Assembly (NCBI RefSeq): GCF_030929555.1
Contig: NZ_JAVFVT010000004.1
Location: 124,001 to 188,000 of the forward strand
Length of the DNA stretch: 64,000 nt
DNA from: Paenibacillus sp. LHD-117
Lineage (GTDB): Bacteria > Bacillota > Bacilli > Paenibacillales > Paenibacillaceae
Direction: 5' to 3'
Part shown: piece after piece, positions 55,171 through 63,961 of the stretch
Numbering within the stretch: position 1 is the stretch's first letter
Layout of the letters: every line of letters begins with the position of its first letter
Position numbers and translations under genes: made by a program
The notes under the pieces: model-generated
The model's database searches: none
Seen by the model: the letters and a program-made list of their open reading frames with translations, nothing else
Told to the model about the DNA's origin: nothing

Positions 55171-56436
55171 CTATAGTGATGATGGATTTCTTTTCTTAAT
55201 AAAATCGTATAGTACAGGATACATGAAGAAGACAGCAAAACCGATTATAGGAGTTACGTTATTCATAGTAAACAAAAGGACCGTTGCCAAAATCATCGTG
55301 ATATTCAAGTTGGTTAGCATCCTATCCTTCGTGAATCTCGTAATGAAGGGATACAAAACGATGGCGATATTCACACACCCAATGATGAATCCGTATAGTG
55401 CGAAGGTGTCTAAAAATTGCGAGTGTTGTCCGAAACCAACCAAGAAGCCTCCAGAGAACTCTAACTGATTTACGACCACCCCGAAAAACGGATTATCAAC
55501 GAATGCATTCCAACTTTGCTCGTACACAGGCAATCGTTCAGCAAACAACCCTTCTTGCGCGCTGCCATTTATGACTGTCGACTGGATGGACATAATTCTC
55601 TCCACTGTCCTGCCGTTCAGGTTATCGATCAGAAAGTTAGTAGCAGCTAGGAAAATCCCCTGCCAGTTTAGGAGTAGTAACAAGCTACCCAAGAGAGCAA
55701 GTGTCCTCGCTACTAATCCAGCCATCCTAGTAATTACGATCACTGTCGTCGCGATCGCATATATAGACAATGCGGTGAAAAAGTTTGAAAATGCAATGGT
55801 CAACATGCCGAGGATAATAAAAATTAGGATACCCAGCGATACTCGGTTGGTCAGTTTTAGAGACTTTTTATTCATCCACATAAACGTAGCCATGATGCAG
55901 ACAAAGGTCAGGAAATATATGAATTCATACCCACCAATTCCTCTGGCCTGTAGCGCCGCCGACGCCTCCCCACTGCTCTTTATGCTGCGAGCTAACCACG
56001 GATTATCTACGATGTTAAATAACGTGATTACCGTCGTAATCCCGATAAATGGTAATGACCATCTAACGATGCTCTCGTTAGCCGACTCCATCCCGTACTT
56101 TTTGTTGTACTGGTAAATGAAATAGAATGCGAGGAGCTGACCAAATAACAAATACCTATTGCCGATCACACCGTTGCCAAACAAGTACGGGAATATTGTC
56201 GTGAAAAGCACAAATCCCATTATCACGAGACGATGAACAGGCTTATCACCAAAAATAGTGAAGAATCCCGGCCTTGATATAAAGGCAATTAATGCCCACA
56301 GACCCGCCATGAACAGCGCGACCCAAGTATACGCTGGCAATGCTCTCGTTGGCGGGAAAACGCAAAGCAGCATGTAAATAAACGCTGCCACTACTGATAA
56401 CTTCATTGTGCTGCTTCTCTCATGCATCGTAATCAT
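55171..56436 (-). CDS. Wzy/O-antigen-ligase-like membrane protein, prophage cargo
   Basis: The 421-residue protein has about eleven to twelve membrane helices and one large extracellular loop (about residues 290-340, LPVYEQSWNAFVDNPFFGVV). The loop is followed by GFGQHSQFLDTFALYGFIIG, which resembles the conserved His-containing motif of the O-antigen ligase/polymerase (Wzy_C) family. These enzymes join or polymerise surface polysaccharides. In a Gram-positive host this would act on capsule or wall polymer. Start uncertain: 56436, 56427 or 56406. It lies after the tail spike and ends at a bidirectional terminator. Not a phage structural gene, so it is likely a lysogenic-conversion gene. Confidence 0.78.
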   Translation of the reverse strand: MITMHERSSTMKLSVVAAFIYMLLCVFPPTRALPAYTWVALFMAGLWALIAFISRPGFFTIFGDKPVHRLVIMGFVLFTTIFPYLFGNGVIGNRYLLFGQLLAFYFIYQYNKKYGMESANESIVRWSLPFIGITTVITLFNIVDNPWLARSIKSSGEASAALQARGIGGYEFIYFLTFVCIMATFMWMNKKSLKLTNRVSLGILIFIILGMLTIAFSNFFTALSIYAIATTVIVITRMAGLVARTLALLGSLLLLLNWQGIFLAATNFLIDNLNGRTVERIMSIQSTVINGSAQEGLFAERLPVYEQSWNAFVDNPFFGVVVNQLEFSGGFLVGFGQHSQFLDTFALYGFIIGCVNIAIVLYPFITRFTKDRMLTNLNITMILATVLLFTMNNVTPIIGFAVFFMYPVLYDFIKKRNPSSL

Positions 56437-56506
56437 CGGAAGATATTACCCACCTAAACTGTGTTTTCTTGGAATTATACCACGTTACGATATAATCCGA
56501 CACCAT

Positions 56507-58777
56507 TTAAGGCTTAATTATCCGAACTCGCCACGTTCCGCTGGCCAAATCAACTGTCCCTCCGGTGTTGTTCTGGATCCTGATTTTCACGATACCAGCC
56601 GCCGACACATACCCGCTTGCGGTAATCCCCTGCAAATCATACGGGGCCGACACAACGGCAAAGTCACCTAAAGCTGCGCCACTTACTGTAATATCTGCCG
56701 AGGTTTCTCCAGTACCTGTCGCAAGACTAGCAGGATTCCAAACAGTAGATCCAGTTAGTAATGCATCTTGCACGATCCAGTTACCTATCATCTCCTCCAC
56801 GATAAACAAAGTGTCACTGAGACGCCGGATCTTAATGGATGCTCCTACTTGAGTTGTTTGAATGTATTTACCCGATACTGATGATAACGGCATGATGTTT
56901 GCACCCGCAGGCGGGACGACTAGCATTCCAAAGGATGTAGTGTTGATGAACTCAACGCTATGGTTCCCTCTGTAATTGTTCGATATATTAACCTGGTGTG
57001 ACTGAGGGGCACCTGTATTTTTGAACTTTGTAACGGCCCTATTATCGAGAGAATTGAACTGAGTCGTGGTGTCAAGTATCAAGTCACCAAGTCCATCAAG
57101 TAGAGTTATTCCGCCATTCAGAGTTGTAAAATCGATCTTGCTGGTCAAATCCAAATTAGACTTCGGATTAATGATGGAAATTTTATCAACACCGATCGAC
57201 TTTAGATCACTGAGGTATACCCCTCGCGTGACCCGTTTTACAGATCGTGTGTCGAGAATTATCGGATTTGAAATTGTTATATTACCAATCTTAGTGCTAC
57301 CTTTACCAGCTGCTTCTCGTCGAAGTACAAATCCGCTCGTGTACTGGGGGAAACTAGCGGATACATTTAGCTCGTTTGAATCAATGATAACAGGATTTTG
57401 AAACAACACATTTGGTGTGAAAGCACTGGAGTACTCCGAGATAAATACTCCGTCTGCGCCATTTTTTTCATAATACGGATTTAGATTGTTTATATATCCC
57501 GAAAACTGCGAGGTTGGTTCGAAATCCCCCAATATAAACCCATATTGGCTTCCGTAATCCTTGTGATTCTGAATCTCAATACTTATTTCTTTCTCAGTTG
57601 AATCAAATAGCGGGGCCGTAATCACCATAATCCCACCTTCTGCACAATTTACAGTTGTAACATTGAGCAGCTTGATGTTCTTTAGGTAATCCGTGTTAAC
57701 ATTGACCTCCAAATCAATTCCGCACTGAGGAGCAGTTCCGTTTATATTCGTTAGCAACGCGCCGTTGATCGTGAAGTCGTTTGCGCGCACAATACTGACA
57801 CCCTGTCGTCGGTTGTTATCACACTTCAAGTTCTCGATATAGACATCTTCGCCACCGACTACCGCAATGCCGTCACCCGTAAAATTATTGCAGGTAGCGT
57901 TGTAGATTTTGATGTTCTTTGCTGTCGAGAATACGATGCCATGACCATACTCATGCGTGCCGGGTCCATAAGTGTGCTCGTCACGATCCCCGATGAGTGT
58001 TGGATTGTACAAAGTCACATTTTCGGCGGCGAAAAGATCAAGCACTCGATAGGACTCTGATGCGTTAGGTATGACTTTGAAAATCGCTCCTTTTTGCCAT
58101 TCGATGATACGGTTTGACGGAACTCGAAGCTTAGTAACCGCATCAATCAGGTAAGTGCCTGGCGGAACAAGAATACTTTTCCCTGCGTTAAAAGCCGCCT
58201 GTATCTGCGCAGTACTATCGATGGTCCCTGTTGGGTCTGCTCCCATCGTTACAACATTAATCGCTATATCCGCCAACTGCGCATTAACCGCATCCATATC
58301 TTCTTGCAACTCGGCGTCGGTGGCATAGCCAACGAGGTCGAAATTGTTCTTGAGTCGGAAGCCGCCGATCGGGCCGCGAGCATCCGTGATGACGTCGATC
58401 ATGCCGTTCGATTTCGTCGTAACCACAGCGATCGGGAGGTAATCCGTACCGGCTGTGCCAGCAGGATGCGCTGTATCCCATTTGAATGAACCGTCTTTTG
58501 AGAAATCGAGGTAATAGACGGTGTTCTTAATCTTTGCTCGAAATGTCGTAGCTCCACTAGCGATAATATCGTTGTTCAGCGAGACGACGATTTCACTCAC
58601 GTCAACCTTGTCGTTCTGGTTTACGTTCGGGGTAACAACTCCGCCGCTGACCACATAAGCCTGTAGAAAATACCCGACATCCTCGAAGCCCTTGATTTTC
58701 TTGTAGTCTTCATAGGTGGTCTGTGTCTGCGCTGGAATAGGATCGATGCCGATCGATGGGATGTATCTTGTCGTCAT
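56507..58777 (-). CDS. Tail spike with right-handed beta-helix (pectate-lyase-like)
   Basis: The 756-residue protein has an N-terminal attachment part (about 1-185, MTTRYIPSIGIDPIPAQTQ). At about residue 190 the Pectate_lyase_3-type entry follows (MGADPTGTIDSTAQIQAAFN, SILVPPGTYLIDAVTKLRVP) and a long beta-helix (NVTLYNPTLIGDRDE, IKIYNATCNNFTGDGIAVVG, VYIENLKCDNNRRQGVSIV). A small C-terminal beta domain ends it. Such spikes bind and often cut capsular or cell-wall polysaccharide. Its ATG overlaps the stop of the connector-like gene (ATGA). The substrate is unknown. Confidence 0.88.
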   Translation of the reverse strand: MTTRYIPSIGIDPIPAQTQTTYEDYKKIKGFEDVGYFLQAYVVSGGVVTPNVNQNDKVDVSEIVVSLNNDIIASGATTFRAKIKNTVYYLDFSKDGSFKWDTAHPAGTAGTDYLPIAVVTTKSNGMIDVITDARGPIGGFRLKNNFDLVGYATDAELQEDMDAVNAQLADIAINVVTMGADPTGTIDSTAQIQAAFNAGKSILVPPGTYLIDAVTKLRVPSNRIIEWQKGAIFKVIPNASESYRVLDLFAAENVTLYNPTLIGDRDEHTYGPGTHEYGHGIVFSTAKNIKIYNATCNNFTGDGIAVVGGEDVYIENLKCDNNRRQGVSIVRANDFTINGALLTNINGTAPQCGIDLEVNVNTDYLKNIKLLNVTTVNCAEGGIMVITAPLFDSTEKEISIEIQNHKDYGSQYGFILGDFEPTSQFSGYINNLNPYYEKNGADGVFISEYSSAFTPNVLFQNPVIIDSNELNVSASFPQYTSGFVLRREAAGKGSTKIGNITISNPIILDTRSVKRVTRGVYLSDLKSIGVDKISIINPKSNLDLTSKIDFTTLNGGITLLDGLGDLILDTTTQFNSLDNRAVTKFKNTGAPQSHQVNISNNYRGNHSVEFINTTSFGMLVVPPAGANIMPLSSVSGKYIQTTQVGASIKIRRLSDTLFIVEEMIGNWIVQDALLTGSTVWNPASLATGTGETSADITVSGAALGDFAVVSAPYDLQGITASGYVSAAGIVKIRIQNNTGGTVDLASGTWRVRIIKP

Positions 58778-59358
58778 GGGTAGTACACCTCACATATTTG
58801 AGTCGACTCGGGATCTCTTGTTGCAGAAACGTATTCCGCTAACAATTCATCATAGCGATCTCGATAGAAGCCGATCATGGCTGGCTCCGCAATATCTATT
58901 AAAACTCCATATACCAGGAGCATACGGAACTCTTCTTCAATTTCAGGTTCTGCGTTAAGCGTACCCACCGCAAGCGCGGCGGGCACATGTTTGTGAAAGA
59001 TTTTCAGACCTTGAATAATGTCTTCGGTAGGGCGCTGACCTTGAAGGTAAAGCCCGATCGTACCGTCCAACAAATAATAATAGGCAGACAGAGAATAATC
59101 GTTCCGCTGCCTCAGTGGCAAACGCTGGTCGTTAACATAAACGCTCGTAATGTTACCAGGCGCACAAGGCAAGGGATACTCAACGATACCCGTTAAAATG
59201 TCCATGACGGCGACGTCGTCATTGTTGTAACCGTACTGTCGCAGGATTTGTTTTTGCTTCTGGTCCACTTTTCGGATAATGGACGGCATGGAGAGTGACC
59301 GACCAGGCCCTTCCCCTACCTTCTCCAATATCTCTTCAACGATATCGCTGAGTATCAT
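58774..59358 (-). CDS. Head-tail connector or adaptor-like phage protein
   Basis: The 194-residue protein starts MILSDIVEEILEKVGEGPG and has SIIRKVDQKQKQILRQYGYN, VEYPLPCAPGNITSVYVND and a helical end YGVLIDIAEPAMIGFYRDRY. The layout (N-terminal helix pair, short beta sheet, C-terminal helices) is that of adaptor proteins that bind portal. The same layout recurs at 53225-53776. It lies 11 bp after the small gene upstream and overlaps the spike gene by 4 bp. A paralogous or successive-ring role is possible. Confidence 0.7.
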   Translation of the reverse strand: MILSDIVEEILEKVGEGPGRSLSMPSIIRKVDQKQKQILRQYGYNNDDVAVMDILTGIVEYPLPCAPGNITSVYVNDQRLPLRQRNDYSLSAYYYLLDGTIGLYLQGQRPTEDIIQGLKIFHKHVPAALAVGTLNAEPEIEEEFRMLLVYGVLIDIAEPAMIGFYRDRYDELLAEYVSATRDPESTQICEVYYP

Positions 59359-59369
59359 ACCTCTACCTC

Positions 59370-59699
59370 CTAGCTACGGATTGTAATGTCCAACTCTTGC
59401 TGGACTTTGATTTTGCGGTTCGCTGCGGCAGTCTTCGAATAAGATTCCGCCCAAATATCTGCGATTACGTCAGGGACTTCGAATTCTTTCCCGCGTGGAA
59501 TCGAATAAGTTACCCCGTTGACACTGATCGGCACAACTAAGTCATCAGGGTTGAGCGGATCTTCAGGAATAAAGATCGTTTTTTTCGGACGCTCTTGCAG
59601 CCGCTTAAGCGTTGATTTTTGCTCCGAGGTAAGCTTCTTATTCGATTTCCCCTCAGTAGCCGTTTCCTGCTGTTCTTGTTCCGGTTGTTGTTCTTCCAT
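59370..59699 (-). CDS. Small phage protein of unknown function
   Basis: The 109-residue protein has an acidic, Gln/Glu-rich start (MEEQQPEQEQQETATEG), a basic helix (LTSEQKSTLKRLQERPKK) and a short beta-like part (VVPISVNGVTYSIPRGKEFE). The closing helix is VIADIWAESYSKTAAANR. I chose the ATG at 59699 because GAGGAGG lies 7 bp upstream; the frame to 59714 is only slightly longer. It lies between capsid and connector genes, a common place for a decoration or head-completion protein. I recognise no family. Confidence 0.75.
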   Translation of the reverse strand: MEEQQPEQEQQETATEGKSNKKLTSEQKSTLKRLQERPKKTIFIPEDPLNPDDLVVPISVNGVTYSIPRGKEFEVPDVIADIWAESYSKTAAANRKIKVQQELDITIRS

Positions 59700-59718
59700 G
59701 TTAATCCTCCTCATACAT

Positions 59719-59740
59719 ATAGGGAGCCGCAGCTCCCTAT
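59719..59740 (-). terminator. Perfect hairpin after the capsid gene
   Basis: ATAGGGAGC pairs with GCTCCCTAT around TGCG, with no T tract on the minus strand. It lies just after the capsid stop codon. It is probably a partial terminator or an mRNA end-stabiliser that raises capsid over downstream gene expression. Confidence 0.65.
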
Positions 59741-59752
59741 CGCTAATGTGTA

Positions 59753-60766
59753 CTAGATTGCAGTTGCAGAGCTCTCATAACGAATGATGGCTAGTTCCTG
59801 CAGGCGAACAGCGGTAAAGGTCGACTTCCAACCCACCGTATTGAACTGGTCAAGCGGATCGGCAGTTCCCGCGCTGCCGGCTGGCTTAACGAGAATGTCG
59901 GGGCTACCAGATCCATCTACATCAGGCACGCCGTAAGCACCTTTTCCGATGCATACGTTAAGATAGACTTCTGCTCCAGTCGCGCCAGCATCCGTAAGGA
60001 CCGTATTGTTGACCGACTCAAGGAAGTAAATGCCGTACAGTTTGCCGACAACCCCCGCCTTACGGTTGTCTGTGCTGACGTAGGTGTTTTGGTCCTTCCA
60101 TTCCTGCGTCTTCATCAGGTCTGCAGCTACGTCCGGATGAATGAACATCAGATAGCCCATGGAACCGTCCGGAAGTTTGATCTCGCGCACTTTGTTGCGC
60201 TTCATGATCGTGCGCACCTTGAGAATATCCGCCGCTGTGATAACGTCAGTTGCCGCTACTGTAGCACGTGAAAGCTTGTTGCCGGCATACACAACATTCG
60301 TTCCTGCTGTTATGATGTCACGCACGATGCTGTCCATCGATTCAGCTGCGTTTTCGCCCATGATCTCCGAAGTTTCCGTAATGACAGGGTCGATACCGAC
60401 CATATCCAAGTAACCCGAAATCTTCGTGTAATTGCCATAGTCCTTAACAGTGGCGGTAACGGAACCCATGCTGAGGTTCACACCGTCAGGTGTTACGCCT
60501 TCCGTCAGCGCTGTTGTTACAACTGCTAGGCTGTTAAATCTCCGCCATTGCGCCGTAGCACCACTCCGTTTTGGAATCGGCTTCTTCTCACCATATTTCA
60601 TGTAGTGCAGGTCCGGCAGAAGACGGTCGAGAAGCGCTGTCTTGTAGAACGTTGCGTTCTCAAGGGTCAGTTGATTCTGACCAGATCCAGCGCTATAACT
60701 CTGTACATCCGTCGGGAAAAACATCGGTTCACGCATTGCGGAACCAAATCTTGATCCTGTAAACAT
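59753..60766 (-). CDS. Major capsid protein, N4-gp56 family
   Basis: The 337-residue protein is the shell subunit of the head. Segments LENATFYKTALLDRLLPDLH, YMKYGEKKPIPKRSGATAQW, LTEGVTPDGVNLSMGSVTAT and DYGNYTKISGYLDMVGID are typical of the N4-gp56 major capsid family. It follows the scaffold gene by 15 bp and is followed by the hairpin at 59719. No lambda-like tail genes are nearby, in line with a short-tailed phage. Confidence 0.93.
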   Translation of the reverse strand: MFTGSRFGSAMREPMFFPTDVQSYSAGSGQNQLTLENATFYKTALLDRLLPDLHYMKYGEKKPIPKRSGATAQWRRFNSLAVVTTALTEGVTPDGVNLSMGSVTATVKDYGNYTKISGYLDMVGIDPVITETSEIMGENAAESMDSIVRDIITAGTNVVYAGNKLSRATVAATDVITAADILKVRTIMKRNKVREIKLPDGSMGYLMFIHPDVAADLMKTQEWKDQNTYVSTDNRKAGVVGKLYGIYFLESVNNTVLTDAGATGAEVYLNVCIGKGAYGVPDVDGSGSPDILVKPAGSAGTADPLDQFNTVGWKSTFTAVRLQELAIIRYESSATAI

Positions 60767-60781
60767 AATTAATATCCTCCT

Positions 60782-61594
60782 CTAGCGAAGGCTTTTCAGT
60801 TCTCCGCGCTTCGCCCGTTCGTATAATTTTTCGCGTTCTTCTTTCGGGAGCTTAGTGATGTCAAAGCTTTGGTTCGGTGCATCTCCACCAACTGCACCAG
60901 GCGAAGCAGCAGCATTAGCCTGTAGCTTCTGAAGAGCCTCTTGCTGGCCGGCGAGCTTCGCCGCGTTCACCTTCTCGTCATAGCTGACAAGCTTGTAGGC
61001 ATCGGTCAACGTCAGTCCTGGCCGTTCCATAACAAGGTCGAACACCTTGTCTTGGATGTTTACAAAATCAGGATTATCCGACATCAGACGATCGTACTCA
61101 GAACGCACAGCACGTTCTGATTCTGCATTGCGTAATGTCTGAAGCTCCTGCTGCGTGCGATTAAGCTCCTGCTTCACTGGTGCAAAATACTTCTGATACG
61201 TCTCTTCGTCCACATTCAACCGGCGCGCCTCATTAGCCGCATGCTGCTGCTGGGCATGCTGGTCAAGTGCTTCGAGGTAAGAGTCCACATCTTCGAACCC
61301 AGCGGTTTTCGCCACCGCTTCAAGTCGCGTATTTCGTGTTTCGTATGGCTTATATCGCTCCTCGATCTTACTGGTTTGCTCCCTCAGTCTGGTCGCAAAA
61401 GATTCCTGCTGAGTGACACCAGCTGAGGTGGGTTCTCCCCCCGTCGTCTGCGGAGCTGCTGCAGGGGCGCCCCCTGTAGCCGGTTCTGTTCCTGCCGCAA
61501 CGCTTGGCGGCTCCGCGCTTGCCGCACCATCTCCAGATGCAGCACCAATATCCCCGTCTGCATTGTGCAAGGGGTTCAACCATTCCCATTTCAT
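60782..61594 (-). CDS. Phage scaffold-like protein
   Basis: The 270-residue protein is acidic and Ala/Gln-rich. A low-complexity start (AEPPSVAAGTEPATGGAP) precedes a coiled coil (about residues 75-150, VKQELNRTQQELQTLR), and it ends in a short basic helix (LPKEEREKLYERAKRGELKS). These are the hallmarks of capsid scaffolds, and it lies directly upstream of the capsid gene. I chose the ATG at 61594, which has GGGAGG 8 bp upstream. No protease domain is seen, so head maturation must rely on scaffold release or another gene. Confidence 0.85.
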   Translation of the reverse strand: MKWEWLNPLHNADGDIGAASGDGAASAEPPSVAAGTEPATGGAPAAAPQTTGGEPTSAGVTQQESFATRLREQTSKIEERYKPYETRNTRLEAVAKTAGFEDVDSYLEALDQHAQQQHAANEARRLNVDEETYQKYFAPVKQELNRTQQELQTLRNAESERAVRSEYDRLMSDNPDFVNIQDKVFDLVMERPGLTLTDAYKLVSYDEKVNAAKLAGQQEALQKLQANAAASPGAVGGDAPNQSFDITKLPKEEREKLYERAKRGELKSLR

Positions 61595-61684
61595 ATGCAA
61601 AACCTCCCGGTGGGCGGCGCAACTCCACCATCAACGCCGAAGATTTTCAAAACAAAAGGCTGCCGGATTCTCACCAGCAGCCCA

Positions 61685-62002
61685 TTAAATAACGATAATC
61701 CAGTCTTCCGCGAATAAATCCCCTTGCGACGGCAGCCAGCCTGGTTGCCACTTACCTTGAGCATTGAACAGTGCGCAGTATGGTTGTGAGTCGAGCGACG
61801 TGTCAACTCCGATGTGCTTTGCTGTCCTGTCATTCACCTTCGCACCGGGTTCCTGGGATGAATGAGGTGGTAGATAAAGCGATGGCATCATAACAACGAA
61901 CTGTCCTTTGCCGTTCCATCCAGAACGAGCGAGTTTCTTGCCTTCTTTCAGATTTACAAGCGCTGCCCCAAATGTAAGCCCCATTCGATCCGTCTCGTTC
62001 AC
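61685..62002 (-). CDS. DUF2829 / Tad2-type anti-Thoeris protein
   Basis: The 105-residue protein has the DUF2829 signature LTFGAALVNLKEGKKLARSG followed by WNGKGQFVVMMP, and closes with GWLPSQGDLFAEDWIIV. Phage Tad2 proteins of this family bind the cyclic ADP-ribose signal of Thoeris defence and so stop NADase activation; some relatives bind other cyclic nucleotides. The start is a GTG at 62002 whose first base overlaps the TAG of the upstream gene. It lies between portal and scaffold in the head operon. The family assignment is firm, but which signal it binds is not known. Confidence 0.88.
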   Translation of the reverse strand: MNETDRMGLTFGAALVNLKEGKKLARSGWNGKGQFVVMMPSLYLPPHSSQEPGAKVNDRTAKHIGVDTSLDSQPYCALFNAQGKWQPGWLPSQGDLFAEDWIIVI

Positions 62003-62229
62003 TATTCATCAACTCCTCGACATACCATGTTTTTATATTCGTCATTCGGGTAATCAACGTACTTCACTTGGCACCACGGAACAAACACAGCTTTCGATTC
62101 GTTGCCATACCCCGTCACTACAATGCCAAATGTGTCAAGCGTGAGAAGCTTGCGGTTTTCCATAGGATTTCCGTCTTGTGTCCAAACCGTAACCGGAGAA
62201 CCTACTTTGTCCACGATATTATGTGCCAT
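62002..62229 (-). CDS. Small phage protein, possible SH3/Sm-like barrel
   Basis: The 75-residue protein (MAHNIVDKVGSPVTVWTQDG) has a strand pattern with LLTLDTFGIVVTGYGNESKA and VFVPWCQVKYVDYPNDEYK, which resembles short Sm/SH3-like barrels. Function unknown. It lies 22 bp after the portal gene and touches the Tad2-type gene by one base, so the two are translationally linked. Confidence 0.7.
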   Translation of the reverse strand: MAHNIVDKVGSPVTVWTQDGNPMENRKLLTLDTFGIVVTGYGNESKAVFVPWCQVKYVDYPNDEYKNMVCRGVDE

Positions 62230-62251
62230 TACCGATCATCCTCTACTTTTG

Positions 62252-63958
62252 TTATCCCATCTGCTGGGCTTGTTGCAAAATCGCCTTTTGTTGCTCGGGA
62301 GGCAGCGTATCAAATTGTGCTCTTTGCTCCGGACTCAAGCTGGCTAACGGATCTGCCATCGGAGTCGGTTGCGTAGCCTGTTGTTCGCGCAACGATTCGA
62401 TCTCGCGCGTAAGTCGTGCCTTGAAAGGTACAACGTTGTTCGGTGCGTACTTTAGGTATTGGTCGAACGTGATGAACTTCTGATCGAGGAATCGATCCAG
62501 CGAGCTCATCATCAGCGCTTCGCTAAACATAGACGACGGACCAATGTCAATCTTTAAGTCAAGATCAGTATCCGCATACTTGCTACCGTCGAACTGGACG
62601 AAGTCGTCATCGCCGTCATCATCCTTCACCTTTACCTCTCGCGGAAGGTTGTATCGTACTTTGAAAAACTCTTCCCAGATACGGCCAACGTCTTCCATAC
62701 ACTTGTAAAACCGACGCTTAACCGACTCGATCGGAACACCGTTTGCTCGTTGAAGCTGAATAAGTGCGGCAGCGCTCATGTTCGCTCCCGGTGCTTCACC
62801 GGTCGAAGCATCATTTGCGCTTGTCATCGAACGAGTTAAGTCGATTACTGTATCGACAAGTCCCATGACATGCGGACTTATGTTACCCGGATTCAGGTAA
62901 GCGACAGCTGTGTTCAGACCCTTCTCCGCATTCTTAACATCAATAATTTCGCCAGGCGTATTGGTGATCTTCCGCTTGTCCACCCGCATCGGATCAATCG
63001 CCATCTTAGGCCAACCCGTCAATTGTCCTGAGAGCAGCGCCATAGCGACCATGAAGTTAATCGCCTTTTGATTTTCGATGATCCCCTGCGTGTCTCCAAT
63101 ACCATGAATAGACTTTCGACGTCGTTTCCAAGGCATCAGCGCAATCGGATACTTACGCATTTGCGAATTGGTATCGGGCTTAATTACCATGCCGGAAGCG
63201 ACTTTATGGAAATGAATAAATCCATCGTCATGGCGGTAATAGCACAACAGCGCTGTTGTCTTGTCGTCGTCGTTTATCTCGACCTGAGCCATGTCATAGC
63301 CCTCGTCAGCTGTGTTCTTGTCCGGACCGATCATGCTAATTAGCGTCTTGCTTAATTTGTTCGCCGTCGCTTCCTTCCGCAGCTTCTTGGTGTTTTCACG
63401 GTACGATATCAAGATGTACGGTTGCGACTGAACTTCCCTGCTCTGGGGATTTCCGAAGAAAACGTTGATCGGGTCCAGCACCTCGCCGCAGATTTTGCCC
63501 TCATACTTGAGCACATTCCCGCCTTTAATCCCGCTATCCCAATAATAGTGAAGGATACCCGATCCAACATTCGCTGCAATCTCCAGCATCTGTTCGTTCA
63601 GGTCGTTCTGCTGGATCTCTTCCCATACGGTATCGGAATACTTCGTGAACATATCTGCTGCTTCATTTGCAAGATCCGTACCGGAGTCGGAAGAAGTGAA
63701 TCGCATCATGATCTGCTCGTTCATGACTGTACTGACTTTCAGTGATTCGATCAGATCGATAATATTAAACACCGGACGTGGGAGGTTGCGTGTGCGCTCA
63801 GTCGGTGCCGGCCATTGATCACCTGCCTTGAACCGCTCGTATTTCGGCCAGTTGATCAGGTAGCCCATTGACTTCATGTAGCTTAGACCCTCCTGATACC
63901 GCTTATCGTCGATGCTAACGATTTGCTGTATCTCAGCCATGTTTTTTGCTGTCGGCAC
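62252..63958 (-). CDS. Phage portal protein
   Basis: The portal forms the dodecameric ring at one head vertex through which DNA passes. The 568-residue protein has an N-terminal stem (YMKSMGYLINWPKYERFKAG) and RPVFNIIDLIESLKVSTVMN. The wing follows (VGSGILHYYWDSGIKGG, VLDPINVFFGNPQSREVQSQ), with MPWKRRRKSIHGIGDTQGII and the clip-like region GEAPGANMSAAALIQLQRAN. The C-terminal tail is Gln/Pro-rich. The start is a GTG at 63958 behind GGGAGG. It is the first complete gene of the head module in this window. Confidence 0.9.
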   Translation of the reverse strand: MPTAKNMAEIQQIVSIDDKRYQEGLSYMKSMGYLINWPKYERFKAGDQWPAPTERTRNLPRPVFNIIDLIESLKVSTVMNEQIMMRFTSSDSGTDLANEAADMFTKYSDTVWEEIQQNDLNEQMLEIAANVGSGILHYYWDSGIKGGNVLKYEGKICGEVLDPINVFFGNPQSREVQSQPYILISYRENTKKLRKEATANKLSKTLISMIGPDKNTADEGYDMAQVEINDDDKTTALLCYYRHDDGFIHFHKVASGMVIKPDTNSQMRKYPIALMPWKRRRKSIHGIGDTQGIIENQKAINFMVAMALLSGQLTGWPKMAIDPMRVDKRKITNTPGEIIDVKNAEKGLNTAVAYLNPGNISPHVMGLVDTVIDLTRSMTSANDASTGEAPGANMSAAALIQLQRANGVPIESVKRRFYKCMEDVGRIWEEFFKVRYNLPREVKVKDDDGDDDFVQFDGSKYADTDLDLKIDIGPSSMFSEALMMSSLDRFLDQKFITFDQYLKYAPNNVVPFKARLTREIESLREQQATQPTPMADPLASLSPEQRAQFDTLPPEQQKAILQQAQQMG

Positions 63959-63961
63959 TTC

